Positions 1-7,255 of a DNA stretch of 47,783 nt are shown here, piece after piece. Numbering within the stretch: the first letter of the stretch is position 1; each line of letters begins with the position of its first letter. The stretch comes from Candidatus Omnitrophota bacterium (GTDB taxonomy: Bacteria; Omnitrophota; Gorgyraeia; Aquiviventales; Aquiviventaceae), in contig JACQWM010000011.1 in assembly GCA_016209275.1 (NCBI GenBank), forward strand, positions 1-47,783, written 5' to 3'. The notes below the pieces were generated by a model. That model did not search any database. It saw only the letters and a program-made list of their open reading frames with translations, and was not told where the DNA came from. The translations under genes were made by a program, and so were the position numbers.

Positions 1-12
1 CGATGCCATATA

Positions 13-77
13 TGACAATTCTTGTCAATAACAAAATCCGGTTATGCCCTATATATATTACTAATTCAGTAATATAT
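13..77. promoter_or_regulatory. paired inverted repeats upstream of a TA-like module
   Basis: Two perfect inverted repeats precede the first small gene. TGACAA (13-18) mirrors TTGTCA (22-27), and ATATATTACT (53-62) mirrors AGTAATATAT (68-77). The stretch is AT-rich in a GC-rich genome, and a weak -10-like TACAAT lies at about 110-115. Operators that bind the module's own antitoxin are the obvious guess, but only the symmetry is seen. Confidence 0.4.
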
Positions 78-138
78 TATCCTCCGGCGCTGGTCGGCTG
101 AGAAATATGGTACAATAATCGCGCTCAGGAGAAATACC

Positions 139-318
139 ATGCGATCTCGCGTGAATCAACAGGCCAGAGACGAACTGGTGGAGCTGTGCAAACGTCTCAC
201 CCCGAATCAGCGGCTGGCGGCCTTTGCCACGCACTCTCGCCTCATGATGAGCCTGTTCAAATCCGGCGAGCGATATCGCGCCCGGCGTCGACGAGCCCAA
301 CACTCTTCCTCTCGGTAA
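139..318 (+). CDS. small basic protein, putative antitoxin partner of the next gene
   Basis: This 59-residue ORF opens with ATG at 139 after a good ribosome binding site (AGGAGA, 127-132). Its stop overlaps the start of the next gene as TAATG (316-320), so the pair should be translationally coupled. The N-terminal half looks helical (LVELCKRLTPNQRLAAFATH) and the C-terminus is a run of arginines. Small proteins with an L-x-P-x-Q-R-L-x-A core are often found ahead of AbiEii/DUF6036-like nucleotidyltransferases. The antitoxin role is inferred from size, order and overlap only. Nothing in the protein proves it. Confidence 0.6.
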   Translation: MRSRVNQQARDELVELCKRLTPNQRLAAFATHSRLMMSLFKSGERYRARRRRAQHSSSR

Positions 319-884
319 TGCTTCCTTCGGGTTCAGGGCAATCATCCCGCTTACTTCTGGAATTGCTATCAGACCTTCGACGCTTGCGCATTCCGTATAT
401 GGCCATCGGCGCGACCGCAGCCACGTTCTACGGGGTGATGCGCGCCAGCTTTGACGCGGACGCCGCCCTGGCGATTCAACGCCACGACCCTCGCCTCATC
501 TCCCTTCGAAATCAACTCACCAAAAAGGGGTTGGTCGTCACTCAGCAGGATGGCTCGCCCCGGGATCCCATCGCCACGATGCTCAGAGTCACGGATCGGC
601 ACCAGAATCGAGTTGATCTGCTGATCGGCATCCGAGGCATGGATCCGGCCGCGTTTTCAAGAACAGCCCGCGGGTCGCTGGACGGTCATCCGCTGAACAT
701 CGTCGGACTGGAAGATTTTGTGGCCATGAAGATCTTTGCCGGCAATCCTCAAGATCTGGAAGACGCCCGCGGCGCGTTGAAGGTCTCCGGAAAGGATGTG
801 GATCTGAAGCTGCTCCGACACCTCACCGCCCGCTACGGCAAGCCCGCCCTCAAAACCCTCGCCTCCCTGCTTAGTCGTGACTAG
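318..884 (+). CDS. nucleotidyltransferase-fold protein (AbiEii/DUF6036-like), putative toxin
   Basis: This protein has 188 residues if started at the coupled ATG (318), where the TAATG overlap fixes the likely start; the reading frame stays open upstream. The N-terminal part has the pattern of minimal nucleotidyltransferases. A helix (LLLELLSDLRRLRIPYMAIG) leads into A-A-T-F-Y-G-V-M-R-A-S-F-D-A-D, whose D-x-D may be the metal-binding pair. Later come LRVTDRHQNRVDLLIG and GLEDFVAMKIFAGNPQDLEDA, typical of this family. Relatives act as NTP-transferring toxins or as unlinked enzymes, and the target cannot be read from sequence. Its 3' end overlaps the convergent rarA 3' end by 14 nt. Confidence 0.65.
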   Translation: MLPSGSGQSSRLLLELLSDLRRLRIPYMAIGATAATFYGVMRASFDADAALAIQRHDPRLISLRNQLTKKGLVVTQQDGSPRDPIATMLRVTDRHQNRVDLLIGIRGMDPAAFSRTARGSLDGHPLNIVGLEDFVAMKIFAGNPQDLEDARGALKVSGKDVDLKLLRHLTARYGKPALKTLASLLSRD

Positions 885-2190
885 GTTTTCTTAATTTCTC
901 AAGGCGAGTCTTGACCGTCTGCTCAAAGCCTTGGTCGGTGGGGTCGTAGTACACCGTCTTGGTCGGCACATATTCTTGCTCGACGTAGTGGTCTTTGTAG
1001 TCATGGGCGTATTTGTAGCCCACACCGCGGCCGAGCTTCTTAGCACTCTTGTAGCTGGCGTCTTTCAGGCGCGTCGGCACTTCGAGCGTGCGGCCTTCCT
1101 TCACATCGCCCATGGCTTTCTCGATGCCAAGATAGGCGGCGTTGGATTTCGGTGCGCACGCCACATAGACCGTCGCCTCGGCCAGCGGAATGCGGCCTTC
1201 GGGCATCCCGACAAACTCAAGGGCTTGCATCGCCGCGGTGGCGACGACAAGTGCTTGCGGATCCGCCATGCCCACATCTTCCGCCGCGCAGATCACGATG
1301 CGCCGAATGATAAACCGCGGATCTTCTCCGGCGTACAGCATCTTGCCCAGCCAGTAGAGCGCGGCGTTGGGATCTGAGCCGCGCATGGACTTGATGAAGG
1401 CCGAGATCGTGTCATAGTGCGCATCCTCGGCTCGATCGTAGACCACGGCTTTCTTTTGGACCGACTCCTCAATCGCCGCCAACGTGAGTGGCGCCGTCCC
1501 CTCGGCATCCTTCGGCGTGGTCAGCACGGCCACTTCCAAGGCGCTGAGCGCTCGACGCGCATCCCCGTCGCAGATTGCGGCGAGATGGTCGAGGGCTCGA
1601 TCGGCGGCGCGCACCTTCATGCCGCCCAATCCGCGCTCGCGATCCTGCAGCGCACGATGCAGAATGGCCAGGATGTCTGACTCGGCCAGCGGCTTCAGCT
1701 CGCAGACCAGCGAGCGCGACACCAGGGCCGGCTGCAGCGCAAAGAATGGATTGAACGTGGTCGCCCCGATCAAGATGGGATTGCCCTGCTCCACATCCGG
1801 CATCAGCACGTCTTGCTGCGCTTTGTTGAATCGGTGGATTTCGTCGATAAACAAAATGGTTCGCCGGCCGTTCATCGATTGGCGTTTTTTGGCATTCACA
1901 ATCGCCTTGCGCAGCTCATCCACGCCAGCCGAGGTGGCGTTGAGCGACTCAAAATGCGCCTGGGTCACGTTGGCGATGATGGTGGCCAGGGTGGTCTTGC
2001 CGGTGCCAGGCGGGCCGTAGAGGATCAGCGAGGTGATGCGGTCGGCCTCAATCGCGCGCCGCAGCAGCTTGCCTGGGCCCAGTAGATGCGTTTGCCCGAC
2101 AAAGTCTTCGAGCGTTTGCGGCCGCATCCGTACGGCGAGCGGCTGCGGCGTCTTGGTCGATGTCGAACGCTCGGTTTCGAACAAGTCCAT
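871..2190 (-). CDS. rarA: replication-associated recombination protein A, AAA+ ATPase
   Basis: RarA/MgsA is a clamp-loader-like AAA+ ATPase that acts at stalled forks. Near the N-terminus are R-P-x-x-L-x-D-F-V-G-Q, Walker A GPPGTGKTT (about residues 59-67 from this start), Walker B ILFIDEIHRF, and the family's C-terminal region with YKYAHDYKDHYVEQ-Y-P. Length (439 residues) is normal. The start is uncertain. The ATG at 2190 is used here, but a TTG three codons upstream (2199) is also in frame. Neither has a well-spaced ribosome binding site, because a 40-nt palindrome lies directly upstream. The gene follows the 6S-like RNA on the same strand. Confidence 0.93.
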   Translation of the reverse strand: MDLFETERSTSTKTPQPLAVRMRPQTLEDFVGQTHLLGPGKLLRRAIEADRITSLILYGPPGTGKTTLATIIANVTQAHFESLNATSAGVDELRKAIVNAKKRQSMNGRRTILFIDEIHRFNKAQQDVLMPDVEQGNPILIGATTFNPFFALQPALVSRSLVCELKPLAESDILAILHRALQDRERGLGGMKVRAADRALDHLAAICDGDARRALSALEVAVLTTPKDAEGTAPLTLAAIEESVQKKAVVYDRAEDAHYDTISAFIKSMRGSDPNAALYWLGKMLYAGEDPRFIIRRIVICAAEDVGMADPQALVVATAAMQALEFVGMPEGRIPLAEATVYVACAPKSNAAYLGIEKAMGDVKEGRTLEVPTRLKDASYKSAKKLGRGVGYKYAHDYKDHYVEQEYVPTKTVYYDPTDQGFEQTVKTRLEKLRKPSHD

Positions 2191-2200
2191 CTCTTCCAAT

Positions 2201-2240
2201 CGATATCAGATATGAAATGGCCATTTCATATCTGATATCG
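2201..2240. repeat. 40-nt perfect palindrome, copy 1
   Basis: The left half CGATATCAGATATGAAATGG is followed by its exact reverse complement with no spacer. An identical 40-nt copy lies at 40067-40106 and a variant at 38854-38891. Here it sits about 10 nt upstream of the rarA ATG, the same distance as the second copy sits from glmS. As RNA it would form a 20-bp hairpin next to the ribosome-binding region. Confidence 0.9.
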
Positions 2241-2246
2241 CCTTTC

Positions 2247-2438
2247 AAAAAGAAAAGCCCCGACGCTGCCGTTAGTTCCGTCGACGCTGAACCCAACCTC
2301 AACAGGTGGGTAACTCCTCCGCAGGGGACTTGCGTCCCGGCACCTTCCCGGGCAGGCCTCTCCCGGCAGAAGTCAGCTTCCCGTCAACATGGTGTTGGCT
2401 CACGTTAACGGAACGAATCGCGCGCAGCACAGGGCTTC
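2247..2438 (-). ncRNA. ssrS: probable 6S RNA
   Basis: No gene fits this stretch, but it folds as one long irregular hairpin of about 190 nt. Going inward, the closing stems are AAGCCC/GGGCTT, GCTGC/GCAGC, GTTCCGT/ACGGAAC, ACG/CGT, TGA/TCA and CCAAC/GTTGG. They are followed by an open internal region and apical stems (CTTC-CCGGG/CCCGG-GAAG and GGGAC-GCAA-GTCCC). It ends with a stem plus TTTTCTTTTT, as at an intrinsic terminator. A sigma70-like promoter is spaced to start transcription at about 2438. Size, single-hairpin shape and central bubble match 6S RNA, the RNA polymerase regulator. Primary sequence alone does not prove it, and another structured RNA is possible. Confidence 0.58.
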
Positions 2439-2444
2439 AGCTGC

Positions 2445-2472
2445 ATCCTACCCCTTTGAGAGAAAAACTCAA
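2445..2472 (-). promoter_or_regulatory. predicted promoter of the 6S-like RNA
   Basis: On the minus strand, TTGAGT (-35, 2467-2472) is separated by 16 nt from TAGGAT (-10, 2445-2450). The predicted start, about 7 nt later, coincides with the first base of the closing stem of the RNA. Confidence 0.5.
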
Positions 2473-2475
2473 GTC

Positions 2476-2521
2476 AAAAAGGGGTCAGACCCCTTTTTAA
2501 ATGGGGTCTGACCCCTTTTTG
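2476..2521. repeat. paired GGGGTCAGACCCC palindromes overlapping the cysH stop
   Basis: Two near-identical units lie side by side: A5-GGGGTCAGACCCC-T5 (2476-2498) and ATGGGGTCTGACCCC-T5 (2500-2519). Each is a short palindrome flanked by A and T runs. The cysH reading frame enters the repeat and stops in it (TAA, 2497-2499), so the last few CysH residues are repeat-encoded. Confidence 0.85.
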
Positions 2522-3201
2522 CCGATGTTGTGGATGCCGCACTCGGTTTTGTCCTGGCCGGCCCAGCGACCAGACCGCGGATCATGAGGATCGACCGGCT
2601 TCTGGGTGCAGGGCCAGCAGCCGATGGACGTGTAGCCTTTCTCCCACAGCGGATGATATGGCAGGTCGTGCTTCGTCATATACTCGTGCAGCTGCTTGGA
2701 GCTCCACCCTGCCAGCGGGGCCACTTTCGTCACGCCGTTGCTCAGCGCCTCGACAAATGGGGTGGCCGCGCGCGTTGTGGCATCGCTGCGGGAAATCCCG
2801 GTAATCCAGCAGCGCAGATCCTTGAGCATCCGCTCGGTCGTTTCCACTTTATAGGAGCTGCAGCAGAATTCGGGATGGCCGACCGCTTGCCCTTCATGCT
2901 CTCTCAGGAACTTGGGCACATCCAGCGCGGTGCCAACGATCTTCAGATTCAGATGAAAGCGTTTCTTGAGCTCCCCCATAAAGACATACGTCTCTTTAAA
3001 GAGTAGCCCGGTATCCACGACGCGAATTTCGATCTTCGGATCGGCCTGCAGCGCCATGTGGATGATCCCAGCGCTCTTTGCCCCGAACGACGACGTCAAC
3101 GCCACCTGCGGACGGAAGGTCTCCACCGCCCACCGAACGATCTCTATCGGGTGTAAGGTTTCAAATCGTTTGTTGAGGCGTGCGATTTCTCGGGGCGTCA
3201 T
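2497..3201 (-). CDS. cysH: adenylylsulfate (APS-type) reductase, CysH family
   Basis: This enzyme reduces APS (or PAPS) to sulfite in assimilatory sulfate reduction, using thioredoxin or glutathione. The 234 residues contain the PP-loop-like T-S-S-F-G (36-40), a CC pair (113-114) and CxxC (195-198). These cysteines ligate a [4Fe-4S] cluster in APS-type reductases and are missing from strict PAPS reductases. The catalytic ECGIH Cys is at 221. The C-terminus is odd: after ECGIHNIG it runs into a GGGGTCAGACCCC repeat, adding K-K-G-S-D-P-I. The gene overlaps the upstream cysC 3' end by 41 nt. Confidence 0.9.
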   Translation of the reverse strand: MTPREIARLNKRFETLHPIEIVRWAVETFRPQVALTSSFGAKSAGIIHMALQADPKIEIRVVDTGLLFKETYVFMGELKKRFHLNLKIVGTALDVPKFLREHEGQAVGHPEFCCSSYKVETTERMLKDLRCWITGISRSDATTRAATPFVEALSNGVTKVAPLAGWSSKQLHEYMTKHDLPYHPLWEKGYTSIGCWPCTQKPVDPHDPRSGRWAGQDKTECGIHNIGKKGSDPI

Positions 3202-3745
3202 GGGAAGCCTTCGCGGTAGGAATCCAGCCGTGCTGCTCCAGGTAGGCGAGGACTTTGGCGAGGCTCTCTTGCTCGCTCTCGCGCTCGGAATCGATGAGAA
3301 TTTCGGGCTTGAGCGGCGGCTCGTACGGATCAGACACGCCGGTGAAATTCTTGATCTCCCCGGCCAGCGCCTTCTTATACAACCCCTTTACGTCGCGGGC
3401 GGTCAGCGCCTCAATGGAGCACTGGACGTAAATCTCCACGAAGCTGCCGATCTGCTGCCGGTTGTAATCGCGGATCTCGCGGTAGGGGGAAATCGCCGCG
3501 CTGATCGCAATGACCCCGTTGCGGCTGAGCAGCTTGCAGACATAGCCGATGCGCTTGATGTTGGTGTCGCGATCTTCCTTGCTGAACCCCAACCCCTTGC
3601 TCAGGTTGGTGCGCACCTCATCCCCATCGAGAATCTCGACGTTGCAGCCGCGCGCGCGCAGCGCCTTCGCCAGGTGATTCGCCAGCGTTGACTTGCCGGC
3701 CCCGGAGAGCCCGGTAAACCATACCGTGACGCCTTTTCGATGCAT
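3161..3745 (-). CDS. cysC: adenylylsulfate kinase
   Basis: CysC phosphorylates APS to PAPS with ATP. The 194-residue protein begins VTVWFTGLSGAGKST (P-loop at about 11-20). It keeps E-I-L-D-G-D-E-V-R, the I-S-A-A-I-S-P-Y-R loop that binds APS, and D-P-Y-E-P-P near the end, all family hallmarks. Start ATG 3745 has AAGGA seven nt upstream, and a strong promoter lies at 3784-3811. Pairing a PAPS-producing kinase with an APS-type CysH is a little redundant. Either PAPS is wanted for sulfotransferases or CysH accepts both. No ATP sulfurylase is in the window. Confidence 0.94.
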   Translation of the reverse strand: MHRKGVTVWFTGLSGAGKSTLANHLAKALRARGCNVEILDGDEVRTNLSKGLGFSKEDRDTNIKRIGYVCKLLSRNGVIAISAAISPYREIRDYNRQQIGSFVEIYVQCSIEALTARDVKGLYKKALAGEIKNFTGVSDPYEPPLKPEILIDSERESEQESLAKVLAYLEQHGWIPTAKASHDAPRNRTPQQTI

Positions 3746-3783
3746 GGGGATCCTTTCGAGTGTGCGATGATCGACGAACGTCC

Positions 3784-3811
3784 ATTATAGCATCTCGACG
3801 GGAAGACGCAA
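3784..3811 (-). promoter_or_regulatory. promoter of cysC-cysH
   Basis: On the minus strand, TTGCGT (-35, 3806-3811), a 16-nt spacer and a consensus TATAAT (-10, 3784-3789) lie about 40 nt upstream of the cysC ATG. Confidence 0.65.
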
Positions 3812-3854
3812 CGCTTGCGCTCTGAGGCATTCTTCGCTAGGATGGCAGCACGAT

Positions 3855-5303
3855 ATGCGTGGGCGCGCGTTATTCATCCGCTGCTCCATGATGTGGAGGG
3901 CGGGTGCCGTGTTCATCCTGCTCCTGGGGAGCGCTCCTTCGCTCCAGGCCCAAGGCGACGAAGCCCAGCGCAGCCAAGCCCCGCAACGCGCCACCGACGC
4001 TCAACACACCGCGCAGCGCGCCGCCGAACTCTCCGCCGCCTACCAAGCGCTCGGCCTTGACCATCCGGTGCCGTATCATGAGGTCCTGGCGAATCCTGAT
4101 GACATCGACTTGAACGTCCGCTTCGCCAAAACGCAGACCGCCGAGGGCGATACGCTGGGCGCGTCGGCGACGCTGGAGCGCATCCTGATGATCCAGCCGC
4201 TGCTCGCCCCGGCGCGGCTGTTCTACGCCATGGTGCTGATGCGCCTTGAGCGCTATCCGGAAGCCAAGCAGGAGTTGGCGAGCCTAAACCAGCTTCCCGC
4301 GCTTCCGTCGGAGATCCGCGCAACCGTCATCGAGTACCTCCGCGAGGTCAGCAAGCGCGAGCGGCGCACGCAATGGACGAGTACCACCACCGTCGGCTTC
4401 CAATACGACCGCAACCGCAACGCGGCTTCCTCCACCAAAGAGCAGCTCTTCGCCGATGCGCGGCTGCCCTTAACCGGCACCTCCCGCCGTCGGCACGACA
4501 CCAGCCTGCTCGTGGTCCAAGGGCTTGAGGTCGCGCATGACCTCGGCTTCCAGGCCGGGCATGAACTGCTCGGCTCCTTCACCTATTACGACGGCGAGCA
4601 GACCCGGGTGAATGATCTGGACTTGCAATCCTTCACCCTGGATACCGGGCCGAAGCTCAAGCTGCCGTGGTGCACGCTGACGGCGCAGGCCGACCTCAAC
4701 CAGACGACGCTCTCGCGCGAAAGCTACGTGCGCTCCCAAGGCGTGAAGACGCGCCTGGAGCGGCAGCTGACCCCGCGGCTGGCGGCGTTTGCGGCCGGCG
4801 ATTGGAAGTATGAGAATTTCGACGGGATCAACGAAAGCCAAACGGCGTTCCTGCGCGCCGGAGGGCGCACGACGGTGGCCCTGGGCGGCTCCTACACCCT
4901 GACTCCGACGATGAAGCTGGATTCGGACATCCAATATGATCGAAAGAGCGCGAAGGCCGATTTCTACGCGTTCCACGGGCTGACCCTCACCGGCAGCCAC
5001 ACGTGGATCTTGCCCGGCGGCCAGTTCGTGATCAACACGCTGGAGTACGGCTATGACCACTACGATGCGCCGGATTACGCCCTCAGCGCGATGGAGCGGG
5101 ATGACCGCCACCTCACGGTGCGGGCCACATATGGCATCCCAGTTGGCCTGCTGCTGCCGAAGTGGCAAGCGCTGGAGCCCATCGTCGCGGATCTGACCGC
5201 GATCGGCAGCTTCGAGCAAACCCGGTATCTGTCCACAGTGGCCAACTATAGCTACGCGAACTCAAAATTTGATGTTATGATGACCAAGCGGATCGAATTC
5301 TGA
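3855..5303 (+). CDS. TPR plus outer-membrane beta-barrel protein
   Basis: This 482-residue secreted protein has a hydrophobic signal segment (about 14-31, M-W-R-A-G-A-V-F-I-L-L-L-G) with cleavage near LQAQ. A helical TPR-like region follows (about 75-150; A-x-L-E-R-I-L-x-x-Q-P, R-L-F-Y-A-M-V-L-M-R-L-E-R-Y-P-E-A-K-Q-E-L). From about residue 170 alternating strands fill the rest, and the chain ends in F, as outer-membrane barrels do. The layout resembles SLAM/DUF560-type proteins, which move lipoproteins or passengers to the cell surface. The start used (3855) has AGGATGG upstream; an ATG at 3888 would leave just the signal peptide. The stop overlaps the next gene (TGATG), so the FecR-domain protein may be its cargo or partner. 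Function is inferred. Confidence 0.72.
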   Translation: MRGRALFIRCSMMWRAGAVFILLLGSAPSLQAQGDEAQRSQAPQRATDAQHTAQRAAELSAAYQALGLDHPVPYHEVLANPDDIDLNVRFAKTQTAEGDTLGASATLERILMIQPLLAPARLFYAMVLMRLERYPEAKQELASLNQLPALPSEIRATVIEYLREVSKRERRTQWTSTTTVGFQYDRNRNAASSTKEQLFADARLPLTGTSRRRHDTSLLVVQGLEVAHDLGFQAGHELLGSFTYYDGEQTRVNDLDLQSFTLDTGPKLKLPWCTLTAQADLNQTTLSRESYVRSQGVKTRLERQLTPRLAAFAAGDWKYENFDGINESQTAFLRAGGRTTVALGGSYTLTPTMKLDSDIQYDRKSAKADFYAFHGLTLTGSHTWILPGGQFVINTLEYGYDHYDAPDYALSAMERDDRHLTVRATYGIPVGLLLPKWQALEPIVADLTAIGSFEQTRYLSTVANYSYANSKFDVMMTKRIEF

Positions 5304-6796
5304 TGATGCGGCGTTTACAGCGCGGCGCGTTGGCGGCAACGGTGATGGCGGCTGCGTCAATCGCCTGGGCAGAGCCTGCGGCGGTAGCGCCCGGCCAAGT
5401 CGGCGTGGCTGCGGCGGTGCAAGGGGTCGTCAACGTCACCGCCGGCAACACCGGTCCTGCGCGGCCGGTGCGCAGCGGCCAGGCGATTTTCCTCGGCGAT
5501 CTTGTCACGACGGAAGCGCAGAGCCGTCTCCAAATCCTGCTGCTGGATCAAACGGTCTTTACGATCGGGCCGGCCAGCGCGATTGCGATCGACGAATTTG
5601 TGTACGATCCCTCGACCGACGCCGGCAAGCTCAGCGCCCAGATCACCAAAGGGGTGTTTCGGTTCGTGAGCGGCCGCCTGGCGCACAAAGATCCCAATCA
5701 GATGAAAGTGAAGCTGCCTTCAGGCACGATCGGCGTGCGCGGCACATGCGTCACCGGCAGCGTCGAAGGGGATCGAGCCACGGTCGCCCTCGTCAGCCCC
5801 GGCGGGCTGACGGTGGATAACGCCGGACGGCAAGTGCAGGTGACGCGCAGCGGGTTTGGGACCACACTCTCAGGCCTGAATGCGCCGCCCAGCGCGCCGT
5901 CATCTATCCCCACGGCCGAGCTGACGGCGATGGCCACGTCGTTGACCCCGACGATGCAGATGGGCATGGAGGCGATGCGCCAGCAGATGCAGGCCGATCA
6001 ACAGGGCGCTGGCCCTGCCGCCGGACAACCTGGAGGGCCTGGCCCTCAAATGCAGCAGCCAGGCCAGCCAACCGAAGGCCAACCGCAAGGTCCTGCCGGC
6101 CCAAGTCCCTTCGCTCCCGGCACGGCAGCCCCGGGCCAGTTCCAGCCAGGGACATTTCAGCCAGGCGCGTTCCAGCCTGGCACCTTTCAGCCTGGCATGT
6201 TCGGGCCGCAGGGACCGATGGGTCCAATTATAGCGGGCCCAATTCTTTACGGCCCAATTTACGACGTACCACCTCCACAATTTTTCCCACCACCACCAAC
6301 GCCAATACCGGAACAAACAGCCCAAATCCTCGATGGCATCAGCAAACTCGACCAGCTGCGCCAAATTCAAACCGGCATTTTTCATTTCCAGCGAGCTGTG
6401 ATCGACGCGTTTCATCAAACGTTCCCGGTCGACCGCCCGGGCCGCCTGGAGGTGTTTCTGGACATCGACTTCGGTGCGCGCACCGTCGGCGGCAACAACT
6501 CCCGCCTCATCGTCAAGACCGGCACAGGGGTCAGTCCACCGGACATCGACTCCACCATCACCATCCAAACGCAGTCGTTTGCCTCGGGTATCGGCGATGC
6601 GGTCTTCACCGCCTCAGGCGGTGGGTTGAGCGGAACGTTTACGATGTCCAACGCCGGAGGGGTCATCGCCAACCGCCTGAAGGCTGAGGCTGTCTTCGAC
6701 ACCGGCACTGGAGTAGGTGGAAAGCAGGGCTCGGGCACGTTCAACGACATCCAGCGGCAAGACGGGAACTCGCCGCCACCACCGCCACCGCCGTAG
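5303..6796 (+). CDS. secreted FecR-domain protein with Pro/Gln-rich repeats
   Basis: This 497-residue protein has a signal peptide (M-M-R-R-L-Q-R-G-A-L-A-A-T-V, cleavage near AWA). A FecR-type domain follows (about 30-170) with D-L-V-T-T-E-A-Q-S-R-L-Q-I, G-x-L-S-A-Q-I-T-K-G-V-F-R-F-V-S-G and LPSGTIGVRGTCV. Next is a low-complexity Pro/Gln/Gly stretch (about 230-310) with five F-Q-P-G-x units. A strand-rich C-terminal domain (about 390-490) ends in seven prolines. FecR-domain proteins without a sigma-factor partner are commonly found next to CHASE2 cyclases, as here. A surface or periplasmic sensor or adhesin is plausible. It is coupled to the barrel gene by a TGATG overlap. Confidence 0.75.
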   Translation: MMRRLQRGALAATVMAAASIAWAEPAAVAPGQVGVAAAVQGVVNVTAGNTGPARPVRSGQAIFLGDLVTTEAQSRLQILLLDQTVFTIGPASAIAIDEFVYDPSTDAGKLSAQITKGVFRFVSGRLAHKDPNQMKVKLPSGTIGVRGTCVTGSVEGDRATVALVSPGGLTVDNAGRQVQVTRSGFGTTLSGLNAPPSAPSSIPTAELTAMATSLTPTMQMGMEAMRQQMQADQQGAGPAAGQPGGPGPQMQQPGQPTEGQPQGPAGPSPFAPGTAAPGQFQPGTFQPGAFQPGTFQPGMFGPQGPMGPIIAGPILYGPIYDVPPPQFFPPPPTPIPEQTAQILDGISKLDQLRQIQTGIFHFQRAVIDAFHQTFPVDRPGRLEVFLDIDFGARTVGGNNSRLIVKTGTGVSPPDIDSTITIQTQSFASGIGDAVFTASGGGLSGTFTMSNAGGVIANRLKAEAVFDTGTGVGGKQGSGTFNDIQRQDGNSPPPPPPP

Positions 6797-6808
6797 GAGA
6801 ATTGCCGG

Positions 6809-7255
6809 ATGGCTGACCGAGGCCGGATCGTTCGGGTCCGCAAAGGCGACCTCATTATCCAGGAAGGCATGCGCGACATGCGCGCCTACCAGATCATCGC
6901 CGGGCGCGTGAAAGTCTACACCACGCACAAGGGGCGCCGCTACGCGCTGGGGCGATTGGGCGTTGGCGAGGCGTTTGGGGAAATCGCGCTGGTCTCAAAC
7001 GCCCCGCGCATCGCCTCGGTGGTGGCCGAGGAAGACTGCACGCTGCGCGCCATCACGCGGCCGGTGTTTAACCGTCTGCTGCGGCGAAACCCGCGCGCCG
7101 TCGTCCCGCTGCTCACAGCGCTCGTTGAGCGCCTGCGCGAGATGAACCGCAAGTATCTCACCGCGCTTGAAGCGCGCGGGGTGCCAAAACCCTCGGCCTA
7201 TTTCGACGCCGAGGCAAACACCCCATCCCAATCCGCCGGTGGCGGACTCGTCTGA
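6809..7255 (+). CDS. stand-alone cyclic-nucleotide-binding (Crp-type) domain protein
   Basis: The 148 residues are almost entirely one cNMP-binding domain. They include IVRVRKGDLIIQEG, Y-Q-I-I-A-G-R-V-K-V, and the phosphate-binding cassette F-G-E-I-A-L-V-S-N-A-P-R-I-A-S with the Arg that contacts the cyclic phosphate. No helix-turn-helix DNA-binding domain follows. The protein should therefore be a cAMP-responsive adaptor, not a classical CRP. It begins 12 nt after the FecR-domain gene, and its 3' end overlaps that of the convergent adenylyl cyclase by 58 nt. Neighbourhood and fold together suggest it reads the cyclase product, an inference. Confidence 0.82.
   Translation: MADRGRIVRVRKGDLIIQEGMRDMRAYQIIAGRVKVYTTHKGRRYALGRLGVGEAFGEIALVSNAPRIASVVAEEDCTLRAITRPVFNRLLRRNPRAVVPLLTALVERLREMNRKYLTALEARGVPKPSAYFDAEANTPSQSAGGGLV

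Noticed and set aside
6000-6210. Collagen-like domain in the FecR protein
   Set aside because: The stretch is Pro/Gly/Gln-rich, but glycine is not at every third position, so it is low-complexity linker with F-Q-P-G units.
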